A stretch of 16,263 nt of DNA, from positions 1-16,263 of the forward strand of contig NZ_JAVVQU010000054.1 in assembly GCF_036655075.1 (NCBI RefSeq), in the 5' to 3' direction. This document shows positions 7,413 to 14,680 of the stretch, in pieces (position 1 is the stretch's first letter; each line of letters opens with the position of its first letter). The notes below the pieces were generated by a model. It ran no database searches and was not told where the DNA came from. It was given only the letters and a program-made list of their open reading frames with translations. The stretch is from Holtiella sp036655075 (GTDB lineage Bacteria > Bacillota > Clostridia > Lachnospirales > Cellulosilyticaceae). The translations under genes and the position numbers were made by a program.

Positions 7413-9035
7413 ATGAATCTCTATAAAATTGTACTCGTTGATGATGAAGAAGAAATTAGAAAAGGTATTATTCGTAGAATCAAATGGGGAGAATTAGGAT
7501 TTAGTGTTGTAGGAGAAGCAGAAAATGGGTTAGAGGCACTTGAGGTGATCGAAAAGACTTTGCCAGATTTGGTGGTGGCAGACATTAAAATGCCTTTTAT
7601 GGATGGGATTCATTTAACAGCAGAGATTCGTGACCGCTTCCCAACGATAAAGGTTATTATACTCTCAGGATTTGATGATTTTGAATATGCCCAAGAAGCG
7701 CTTAAGCTAGGAGTGATTCGCTATATTTTAAAGCCTATTAATGCCATGGAAATCAATACTTTATTAAGGGAAGTCAAACTTTTATTAGATGAAGAAATTT
7801 TGTCTAAAAGTAACTTAAGCACTTTGAAAGTAGCCTACAAAAAGAGTTTGCCTTTATTAAGAGAACGCTTCCTAAATCAATGGATAGAAGGGCATACAGA
7901 GCGTAGGGTGATTGAAGAGAACTTACATGCACTAGACATTCAACTGGGAAATCACCCACTGGTGGTAGCAATTATGCGACCAGATGAAATTTATAAACAA
8001 GTCATCCAACAAGCATCTATTACCAATAAGAACCTCCTAAAGTTAGCGATTTTTAATATTGCAGAAGAAATTACACAAGTAGAAAAATTGGGGAGTTTGT
8101 TTGCAAGAAGAGAAGGCTTCATAATTGTTATAAGCCTACAAGAAGGGGAACACCCTAAATCAAGTAGCCATGTATTTAGAGGGCTTGAACAAATACGTAG
8201 TGCTGTAAAAAAATATTTAAATACGACGCTGACAATAGGGGTAGGAAGTCTTTGTAACGATTATACCCTATTGTATAAGAGTTACTTAGATGCCACTTCG
8301 GCATTAGACTATACCATTACAATTGGAAATGATAAGTTAATCTATTTAGATGACATAGAACCTACTAGGCACGTGGAGCCTTTTTTAGAGGAAGCAGATG
8401 AACATATGCTACTGACTATGATTAAGCTTGGACAAGAAGAAAAAATTGAAGAGATGATTTATGAGTTTCTTGGACAGATCAATGGAGAGTGTATGGCCTT
8501 ACGAGAGTATCAGATTTATATTGTAGGGTTACTAGCAAGTATTTTGAAATTAGGGAGGAGTATGAAAGTAGATATGAGTGCGGTCTTACCGCAAGATACT
8601 AATTTATTAGAAGCTTTAAGTAGGCTGTCTACTCAAGAGGAAATACAGATGTGGCTGAGTGGGATTTGCCTAGGGGTGGCAAGAGACATTAATAACTCTA
8701 GAAAAGATAGTAAAAATGAACTCATTAAGAAAGCAGTGGAGTATATGCATCTCTATTATGAAGATGAAACATTGAATGCAGAAGCTATTTGCAATTTTTT
8801 GCATATTTCAACAACCTACTTCTCAGCTCTTTTCAAAAAGGAGATGCATATTACCTTTAGTAACTATTTAACACAAATTCGTATCGAAAAGGCCAAGCAT
8901 TTACTCCAGACAACGGATAAAAAGGCTGCAGAAATTGGGTATGCTGTAGGCTATCCAGAAGGACATTACTTTAGCTATGTGTTTAAGAAAATTACAGGGT
9001 ATGCCCCAACGGAGTATCGCAATGGAAAGGTTTAA
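7413..9035 (+). CDS. Response regulator, YesN type (receiver plus AraC-type DNA-binding domain)
   Basis: This 540-residue cytoplasmic transcription factor is the probable partner of the kinase that follows. The receiver domain (1-120) has the acidic pair D10-D11, the phospho-acceptor Asp57 in VADIKMPFMDG, Ser85 and Lys107 (YILKP). The middle region resembles the degenerate GGDEF-like linker of YesN/CdaR regulators (TIGVGS near 274 and the following helix). The C-terminal 437-538 is an AraC/XylS double helix-turn-helix, including FLHISTTYFSALFKKE and IGYAVGYPEGHYFSYVFKK. AGGGGGA lies 7 bases before the ATG. Its 3' end overlaps the kinase gene by 14 bases, implying translational coupling. Given the MglB-like protein in the same operon and the mgl transporter next door, the likely target is the mglB promoter; this is inferred, not shown. 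Confidence 0.93.
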   Translation: MNLYKIVLVDDEEEIRKGIIRRIKWGELGFSVVGEAENGLEALEVIEKTLPDLVVADIKMPFMDGIHLTAEIRDRFPTIKVIILSGFDDFEYAQEALKLGVIRYILKPINAMEINTLLREVKLLLDEEILSKSNLSTLKVAYKKSLPLLRERFLNQWIEGHTERRVIEENLHALDIQLGNHPLVVAIMRPDEIYKQVIQQASITNKNLLKLAIFNIAEEITQVEKLGSLFARREGFIIVISLQEGEHPKSSSHVFRGLEQIRSAVKKYLNTTLTIGVGSLCNDYTLLYKSYLDATSALDYTITIGNDKLIYLDDIEPTRHVEPFLEEADEHMLLTMIKLGQEEKIEEMIYEFLGQINGECMALREYQIYIVGLLASILKLGRSMKVDMSAVLPQDTNLLEALSRLSTQEEIQMWLSGICLGVARDINNSRKDSKNELIKKAVEYMHLYYEDETLNAEAICNFLHISTTYFSALFKKEMHITFSNYLTQIRIEKAKHLLQTTDKKAAEIGYAVGYPEGHYFSYVFKKITGYAPTEYRNGKV

Positions 9036-10731
9036 GAGTATTAAAAGCCTAATGATTATTTGTTTTACATCAATTATTGTAGTTGTTTTACTCTTTACAG
9101 GAACGAGCCTTTATAAGAAATTTAATGATATGGCAACCCACTATGCCACACAGTCAGCTAAACAGTTGATGTCACAAGTGAAATACAGCTTAGATACTTA
9201 TACAAGAAGTATGATTGATGTGTCTAACACGTTATACTACAAGATTATTAAGCACCAATCAGTTCAAGAAAATACTTTTACTAGCCAAATGTCACTGATT
9301 CAAACGACGAATAATCATATTGCTAACTTAGCTATTTTTAAAGAAAATGGGGAGCTTATTGCAGCTAATCGGTATATGCAAGTGAGAGAAGGGGTAGATG
9401 TCAGTCAACAAGAATGGTTTCAAAAAGCTATAGAAAAACCGGAAAATGTTCATTTTTCAAGTCCTCATCAACAAAAGATTTTCCAAGATAATACACCATA
9501 CGTCATTACATTGAGTCGCGTTGTATCCTTGAATGAGGGTGGGAACATTATTCAAGGGGTCCTGGTGGTAGATATGTATTTAACAGGCATAGAAAATATA
9601 GGGACACCTATACAAGATAGTGATATAGGCAATATTTATATTGTGGCAACCGATGGACGATTGGTCTATGGAGACCCTGTGAGTTTTGAGAATATGCAAA
9701 ATGCGGTAGGTCAGACACTAGATGCGGAGTCTACCTTATTTCAGAAGGAAAAGTTATTAGTCACTACACAGGTCGCGGGCTATACAGGATGGAAAGTGAT
9801 AGGGGCATGGGACCTTAAGAAGTTGCTCGTAGATTATGATACGTTCCAAAACTTTTTAATTAGGGTGCTTGTGTTAGGGGTAGTCCTTTGTGTACTAGGG
9901 ACATTGTTCATTTCTTCTCGATTATCTGCACCCCTTTATAAGTTGCAAAAGTCTATGAAACTTGTAGAAGAGGGAAACTTTAATATTAGATTGCCTGAAG
10001 AGGGAGAATATATTGTTTCCGAGCTTTCTAAGACTTTCAATAAGATGGTTGAACGTATCAAAGGGCTCAAGCATGAAATCGTAACAGAACAAGATGACAA
10101 GCGAAAAAAAGAAATGGAAGTGCTCCAATCTCAAATTAATCCTCATTTTTTATACAATACATTAGACTCCATTATTTGGCTTGTAGAAGATGAGCGTAAT
10201 GAAGAGGCAACGATGATGATTACAGCCCTTTCTAGGTTCTTTCGCATTGGCATTAGTGGGGGTAAAACCATAATTACTGTCAGACAAGAATTAGAACATG
10301 CAAGAAATTACTTAGCTATTCAAAAAATCAGATACAAGAATAAGTTTGAATATACGCTAGAGGCAGAGAAAGGGACTTTAGAGTGTCAAACCCTCAAATT
10401 GGTTTTGCAACCTCTTATTGAAAATGCGCTGTATCATGGTATTCAATATATTCAACATCAAGGCCAAATTCATATTCAAGTGTGGCAAGAAGAAGGACTA
10501 TTGATGTATCGTGTACAAGATAATGGCGTGGGGATGGAGAGAAATAGGTGTGCTTCTTTGTTAGAAGAAGATACAATAATTTCCTCAAAAGGCTCAGGCA
10601 TAGGCATTCGAAATGTACATAGACGGATTCAACTTTATTATGGCATTGATTACGGACTGGAAATAGAGAGTGAACAAGATGAAGGGACAACTGTTTTAAT
10701 AAAAATGCCTTTAACAGATCAGGCATATTAG
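9022..10731 (+). CDS. Sensor histidine kinase, YesM type (extracellular Cache-like, HAMP, HisKA_7TM-unrelated His_kinase/HATPase)
   Basis: This 569-residue membrane kinase should phosphorylate the preceding regulator. TM1 is about residues 8-30. The extracellular region (about 31-275) looks like a double Cache domain, with landmarks QEWFQKA, GVLVVDMYLTGIENIG and YIVATDGRLVYG. TM2 is about 277-297, then a HAMP linker (about 298-350). The kinase core has QSQINPHFLYNTLDSI with the phospho-acceptor His375, the N-box LIENALYHG (Asn468), DNGVG (500-504) and KGSGIGIRNV. This is the LytS/YesM (PF06580) class. The ATG at 9022 is chosen because GGAG (9011-9014) stands 7 bases upstream and it leads straight into TM1; an upstream frame from 8977 would add residues copied from the regulator's coding region. 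The receptor-like gene begins 11 bases after its stop. Confidence 0.93.
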   Translation: MERFKSIKSLMIICFTSIIVVVLLFTGTSLYKKFNDMATHYATQSAKQLMSQVKYSLDTYTRSMIDVSNTLYYKIIKHQSVQENTFTSQMSLIQTTNNHIANLAIFKENGELIAANRYMQVREGVDVSQQEWFQKAIEKPENVHFSSPHQQKIFQDNTPYVITLSRVVSLNEGGNIIQGVLVVDMYLTGIENIGTPIQDSDIGNIYIVATDGRLVYGDPVSFENMQNAVGQTLDAESTLFQKEKLLVTTQVAGYTGWKVIGAWDLKKLLVDYDTFQNFLIRVLVLGVVLCVLGTLFISSRLSAPLYKLQKSMKLVEEGNFNIRLPEEGEYIVSELSKTFNKMVERIKGLKHEIVTEQDDKRKKEMEVLQSQINPHFLYNTLDSIIWLVEDERNEEATMMITALSRFFRIGISGGKTIITVRQELEHARNYLAIQKIRYKNKFEYTLEAEKGTLECQTLKLVLQPLIENALYHGIQYIQHQGQIHIQVWQEEGLLMYRVQDNGVGMERNRCASLLEEDTIISSKGSGIGIRNVHRRIQLYYGIDYGLEIESEQDEGTTVLIKMPLTDQAY

Positions 10732-10742
10732 AGGAGGAAGGT

Positions 10743-11792
10743 ATGAAAAAGACTTTGCAGTGGCTCATCATTGTATTAGTACTCGGAGCGCTTTTGGAAA
10801 TAGGTCTATTGACCTTTAAGCAACTGATACCCAAAGAGAAGCAGCAAGTCAAAATCGGAATGGTACTGTACAATGAACAAGACCCGTTTATTCGAAAAAC
10901 TGTGACCTATATCCAATCTTATCTTGAAACACTCAATCAAGAACTGCCTGTAGAAGTTAGCTTAGAATTTAAAGATAGTGCCCATGACCAAAAGTTGCAA
11001 AATCAGCAGATTAGTAGTTGGATTGAAACGGGTTATGACCTTCTTATTGTGAATATGGTCGAACGTGAAGATGCCAGTATGATTATTGACAAAGCACAAA
11101 ATGCCAATGTTCCTCTTATCTTTTTTAACCGGGAACCTGTTCCTCAAGATATTGCTAGGTGGAAAAAAATTGCTTATGTAGGTTCACGTGCTGAAGAAGC
11201 TGGGATTATTCAAGGCAAGATGTTGGCCGATGCTTTAGATGAAGGCTTAGAAGTAGATAAAAATCAAGATAGTAAAATTCAGTATGTTATGTTAGAAGGG
11301 GAATATGGTCATCAAGATGCTATTTTAAGAACGTATTATTGTATCAAGACATTGGAAGAACGTGGATACATCATGGATAATTTAGCCACAGATACTGCTT
11401 TGTGGCAAAGAGATGCAGGCAAAGAAAAGATGCTTGAGTGGTATGAAAGATTTGGAGACAAAATAGAAGTTGTGATGGCTAATAATGATGAGATGGCACT
11501 AGGTGCCATTGAAGTCTTAAAAGAAAAAGGGTATTTTCAAGAGGGTCAAATGATACCTGTATTAGGGGTAGATGGTCTGGATGAAGCGTTGAAGGCGATG
11601 GAAGAAGGAACACTTTTAGGCACAGTACTTAATGATGCCAAGGAACAAGCTAGATGCATTCTTTATAAAGCTTATGACTTGTTAGAACTCCCCATAAGCG
11701 ACACATTGGTTCCTGAGACACAAACAGATAGTCAGTATTTATGGGTACGGCATATCCCCTTAAAAAATAATACTTTAGAAGATAAAAAATAA
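10743..11792 (+). CDS. Membrane-tethered galactose/glucose-binding protein, probable receptor for the kinase
   Basis: This 349-residue protein is a paralogue of MglB with an N-terminal hydrophobic segment (about residues 5-26, WLIIVLVLGALLEIGLLTF) but no lipobox cysteine, so it is probably held in the membrane by an uncleaved helix. The E. coli MglB sugar contacts all appear conserved: Asp47, Phe49, Asn104, His190, Asp192, Arg196, Trp221, Asn248, Asp277 and Asn297 (E. coli 14, 16, 91, 152, 154, 158, 183, 211, 236 and 256). A calcium-loop-like DKNQDSKIQ is also present. GAGGAGG (10731-10737) overlaps the kinase stop and the gap is 11 bases, so it belongs to the kinase operon. By analogy with XylFII and AraP it probably presents bound sugar to the kinase. 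A transport role cannot be excluded, because the ABC genes are next door. Confidence 0.88.
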   Translation: MKKTLQWLIIVLVLGALLEIGLLTFKQLIPKEKQQVKIGMVLYNEQDPFIRKTVTYIQSYLETLNQELPVEVSLEFKDSAHDQKLQNQQISSWIETGYDLLIVNMVEREDASMIIDKAQNANVPLIFFNREPVPQDIARWKKIAYVGSRAEEAGIIQGKMLADALDEGLEVDKNQDSKIQYVMLEGEYGHQDAILRTYYCIKTLEERGYIMDNLATDTALWQRDAGKEKMLEWYERFGDKIEVVMANNDEMALGAIEVLKEKGYFQEGQMIPVLGVDGLDEALKAMEEGTLLGTVLNDAKEQARCILYKAYDLLELPISDTLVPETQTDSQYLWVRHIPLKNNTLEDKK

Positions 11793-11831
11793 TACAAGGA
11801 AGCGAAATTGCTTTCCTTGTATTATTTTTTT
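11785..11831 (+). terminator. Terminator of the sensory operon, overlapping the last stop codon
   Basis: AATAATACAAGGAAGC (11788-11803) pairs with GCTTTCCTTGTATTATT (11810-11826) with one bulged T, closing a 6-base loop and running into a T tract to 11831. The stop codon TAA (11790-11792) lies inside the 5' arm. Confidence 0.92.
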
Positions 11832-11866
11832 GCATAAAATTTTATAGATAAAAGCTAAAATTTTGT

Positions 11867-11892
11867 ATTCATCTTAAGGTCTATTCTGCTTA
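11867..11892 (+). repeat. Imperfect direct repeat upstream of mglB, candidate regulator site
   Basis: ATTCATCTTA (11867-11876) and ATTCTGCTTA (11883-11892) match at 8 of 10 bases and start 16 bases apart on the same strand. Tandem same-strand sites are what AraC-type regulators usually bind. No good -35 hexamer lies in this region, as expected for an activator-dependent promoter. Candidate -10 elements are TATAAA (11902-11907) and TATACA (11918-11923). The repeat is visible; its function is inferred. Confidence 0.35.
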
Positions 11893-11950
11893 GAATAAAG
11901 GTATAAAGTGTGGCGCTTATACAAGTGTCAAAATCATAGGGGGTATTAGA

Positions 11951-13075
11951 ATGAAAGTAAAAAAAATGTTAAGTGCACTCGTAGCAAGTTGTATGATGTT
12001 AGCTTTTGTAGGGTGTTCACCAGCTTCAGGTCCTGCATCAATAGCTACAGACCAACCAGCAGAGCCAGCAAAGAAAGAAGAGCCTGCTCAAGCTGAGACA
12101 CCTAAAGAAACTGAGACCAGTGGTGCACTTCCTAAAATTGGAGTAACCATTTACAAATACGATGATAACTTTATGACCTTCACAAGAAATGCTATTCAAG
12201 CAGCTGCCGAAGGGAAAGCAGAGCTTACAATGAATGACTCACAAAACGACCAAGCCAAACAAAATGACCAAGTAGATACCCTTATTGCTAAAGGTGTAGA
12301 TGGTCTCATCATAAACTTAGTTGACCCAGGTGCAGCACCAACCATTGCTGAAAAAGCAAAAGCTGCAGGCATACCTGTTGTTTTTATCAACAAAGAATAT
12401 CCAGATGGCACAAATAGTATTGGTTACGACCAAACTTGGTATGTAGGAACCAACTCTGCTGAATCAGGCATTATCCAAGGGGAATTGATCTTAGATGCAT
12501 GGAAAGCAAATCCTACTTGGGACAAAAATGGGGACCAAACCATTCAATACGTTATGCTTATGGGAGAGCCTGGACATCCAGATGCAGAAGCTAGAACAAA
12601 AGAATCAATTGCAACTATTAATGCAGCGGGAATTCAAACAGAAGACCTTGGTACACAAACAGGTATGTGGGATGCAACCAAAGGTAAAGAGTTGATGGAA
12701 ACATGGCTTGCAGCAAAAGGTGATAACATTGAAATGGTTATTTGTAACAACGATGGGATGGCGCTTGGTGCAGTAGAAGCCCTTAATGCAGCAGGCTACT
12801 TCCAAGGAGATAAATATATGCCAGTTGTAGGTGTAGATGCCATTCCAGAAGCACTTGAACTCATTAAACAAGGGAAAATGCTTGGAACTGTTTTAAATGA
12901 CCCACTTAACCAAGGGAAAGCAGCGGTAGAACTAGCCATCAATGCAACGGCGGGTAAAGATGTACTTGAAGGCACAAGTTGGCAATTAGATGATACACTT
13001 GCTGTACGTGTACCTTACGTTGCGATTACAAACGATAACTTAGGCGTAGCAGAAGAAGCTTACGGACTCAAATAA
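11951..13075 (+). CDS. mglB: Galactose/glucose-binding lipoprotein of the Mgl ABC importer
   Basis: This 374-residue extracellular binding subunit captures D-galactose or D-glucose for MglAC. It starts with a lipoprotein signal (KVKK, hydrophobic stretch, lipobox FVGC with Cys22) and a Pro/Glu/Lys-rich linker (about 23-58). The mature domain begins near PKIGVTIYKYDDNF, almost identical to E. coli MglB. Sugar contacts are all present: Asp72, Phe74, Asn in INLVDP, His209, Asp211, Arg215 (GHPDAEAR), Trp240, Asn267, Asp296 and Asn316. A calcium-loop-like DKNGDQTIQ is also seen. AGGGGG (11938-11943) lies 7 bases before the ATG. It heads mglBAC and is followed by a stem-loop that may favour its expression over mglAC. 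The protein six genes' worth of residues upstream is avoided here: its closest relative in the window is the tethered receptor at 10743-11792. Confidence 0.96.
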   Translation: MKVKKMLSALVASCMMLAFVGCSPASGPASIATDQPAEPAKKEEPAQAETPKETETSGALPKIGVTIYKYDDNFMTFTRNAIQAAAEGKAELTMNDSQNDQAKQNDQVDTLIAKGVDGLIINLVDPGAAPTIAEKAKAAGIPVVFINKEYPDGTNSIGYDQTWYVGTNSAESGIIQGELILDAWKANPTWDKNGDQTIQYVMLMGEPGHPDAEARTKESIATINAAGIQTEDLGTQTGMWDATKGKELMETWLAAKGDNIEMVICNNDGMALGAVEALNAAGYFQGDKYMPVVGVDAIPEALELIKQGKMLGTVLNDPLNQGKAAVELAINATAGKDVLEGTSWQLDDTLAVRVPYVAITNDNLGVAEEAYGLK

Positions 13076-13101
13076 AAAGGTTTATAGTGAAGCTTAATTA
13101 T

Positions 13102-13133
13102 TGCAGATAACGACCTTAGGAACGTTATCTGCA
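13102..13133 (+). other. Intercistronic stem-loop between mglB and mglA
   Basis: TGCAGATAACG (13102-13112) and CGTTATCTGCA (13123-13133) form a perfect 11-bp stem with a 10-base loop. Only TTGATTT follows, not a real T tract, so it is a weak terminator at best. In binding-protein operons such a hairpin often protects the upstream message and lets the binding protein outnumber the membrane subunits; that role is inferred here. Confidence 0.7.
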
Positions 13134-13165
13134 TTGATTTAAGTCGGGAGGGGTGGTGAAGGTTA

Positions 13166-14668
13166 ATGGCAGAAACAACCTATTTACTAGAAATGAATCA
13201 TATAGGGAAACAGTTTCCGGGTGTTAAGGCATTAGATGATGCCAACTTAAAATTAAAGCCAGGAACAGTACATGCATTAATGGGGGAAAATGGTGCAGGG
13301 AAGTCTACACTGATGAAATGTCTATTTGGGATTTATCTAGAGGATGAAGGAGAAATTTATTTAAAAGGTGAACACATCCAGTTTACCAATCCGAAACAGG
13401 CACTTGAACATGGGGTGTCCATGGTGCACCAAGAGCTGAACCAAGTCAGCCAAACCCGAGTAATGGACAATATATGGCTTGGAAGATTTCCGGGTAATCC
13501 ACTGTGGGTAGATGAGAAAGAAATGTATGAAAAAACAAAGGCTATATTTGATCAACTGGATATTCGTGTAGATCCAAGGGAAAAGGTGGGGCACTTATCT
13601 GTCTCTCAATGTCAGATGGTAGAAATTGCTAAGGCCGTTTCTTATGAGGCACAAATTATTGTTATGGATGAACCTACTTCATCTTTAACAGAAAAAGAAG
13701 TAGAGCATTTGTTCCACATTATTCAAAAACTTCAAGATGAAGGCTGCGGCATTATTTATATCTCACACAAGATGGAAGAGATTCTTCGTATTTGTGATGA
13801 GGTGACTATTATGCGAGATGGGAGGTGGATTGCCACTCACGATGCTTGTGAACTCACAACAGATAAGATTATTAACCTTATGGTTGGTCGAGATTTGACC
13901 CATAGATTTCCACCTAAAACCAATCAGCCAGGTGAAACTATTTTAGAAGTTAATCATCTAACTGCATTTTATAAACCAACTATTGAAGATATATCTTTTA
14001 AGTTAGCAAAAGGCGAGATTTTAGGGGTTGCAGGATTGATGGGTTCAAAACGAACAGAACTTCTCGAAACCCTTTTTGGCATTCGACATAAGGAAGCGGG
14101 CGAAATCATCTTACATGGTAAGACAATACAAAATAGAAATGCCAAAGAGTCCATAAAAAATGGCTTTGCCTTACTTACAGAAGAAAGACGCAAAACAGGA
14201 ATTTTTGATGTATTAGACATTAAGTTCAACGCCATGATTGCCAACTTACCTAGATACACCAATGTAGTAGGGGTCACCAGTGACCAAAAGATAAAAGAAG
14301 ACACTCAGTGGGTCATTGAGAGTATGAAGGTAAAGACACCATCTCAAAGAGAAAAGATTCGGTCTTTATCAGGTGGAAATCAACAAAAGGTCATTTTAGG
14401 TAGATGGCTTTTGACAGAACCAGAAATATTAATGTTAGATGAACCTACGCGTGGTATTGATGTTGGGGCAAAATATGAAATTTATCAATTGATTATGGAT
14501 CTTGCCAATAAAGAAAAGGGTATTATTATGATTTCTTCAGAAATGCCAGAGCTTTTGGGGATTACAGACCGTATTTTAGTAATGAGTAATGGGCGTGTTG
14601 CAGGAATTGTGGCAACTAAACAGACCACTCAAGAAGAAATTTTAAAACTTGCAGCGAAGTATCTATAA
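13166..14668 (+). CDS. mglA: Galactose/methyl-galactoside ABC importer, ATP-binding subunit (two ATPase domains)
   Basis: This 500-residue cytoplasmic protein with tandem ATPase halves powers sugar uptake through MglC. The first half has Walker A GENGAGKST (40-48), Q-loop VHQEL, signature LSVSQ (144-148) and Walker B VMDEP (Asp168-Glu169). The second half has a degenerate Walker A (GLMGSKRTE, from 290), a canonical LSGGNQQ signature (401-407) and MLDEPTRGID (Asp425-Glu426). The altered LSVSQ and the degenerate second P-loop are normal for sugar importers of this type, and long stretches read like E. coli MglA. An in-frame TGA at 13157-13159 excludes any earlier start. The main ribosome binding site (GGGAGGGG, 13146-13153) is 12 bases from the ATG, unusually far; GAAGG closer in may contribute. 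Confidence 0.97.
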   Translation: MAETTYLLEMNHIGKQFPGVKALDDANLKLKPGTVHALMGENGAGKSTLMKCLFGIYLEDEGEIYLKGEHIQFTNPKQALEHGVSMVHQELNQVSQTRVMDNIWLGRFPGNPLWVDEKEMYEKTKAIFDQLDIRVDPREKVGHLSVSQCQMVEIAKAVSYEAQIIVMDEPTSSLTEKEVEHLFHIIQKLQDEGCGIIYISHKMEEILRICDEVTIMRDGRWIATHDACELTTDKIINLMVGRDLTHRFPPKTNQPGETILEVNHLTAFYKPTIEDISFKLAKGEILGVAGLMGSKRTELLETLFGIRHKEAGEIILHGKTIQNRNAKESIKNGFALLTEERRKTGIFDVLDIKFNAMIANLPRYTNVVGVTSDQKIKEDTQWVIESMKVKTPSQREKIRSLSGGNQQKVILGRWLLTEPEILMLDEPTRGIDVGAKYEIYQLIMDLANKEKGIIMISSEMPELLGITDRILVMSNGRVAGIVATKQTTQEEILKLAAKYL

Positions 14669-14680
14669 AGGGGGAGCGTT

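Noticed and set aside
8977..9021. N-terminal extension of the sensor kinase inside the regulator gene
   Set aside because: It is the regulator's coding sequence read in another frame; GGAG at 9011-9014 supports the ATG at 9022, which leads straight into the first membrane helix.
11907..11923. Catabolite-repression (cre) site upstream of mglB around GGCGCTTATACA
   Set aside because: Aligning the central CG to the cre consensus leaves most conserved flanking bases mismatched.
14033..14059. Broken second Walker A in mglA as a sign of a defective gene
   Set aside because: Degenerate second P-loops and the LSVSQ first signature are normal in sugar-importing tandem ATPases such as E. coli MglA.
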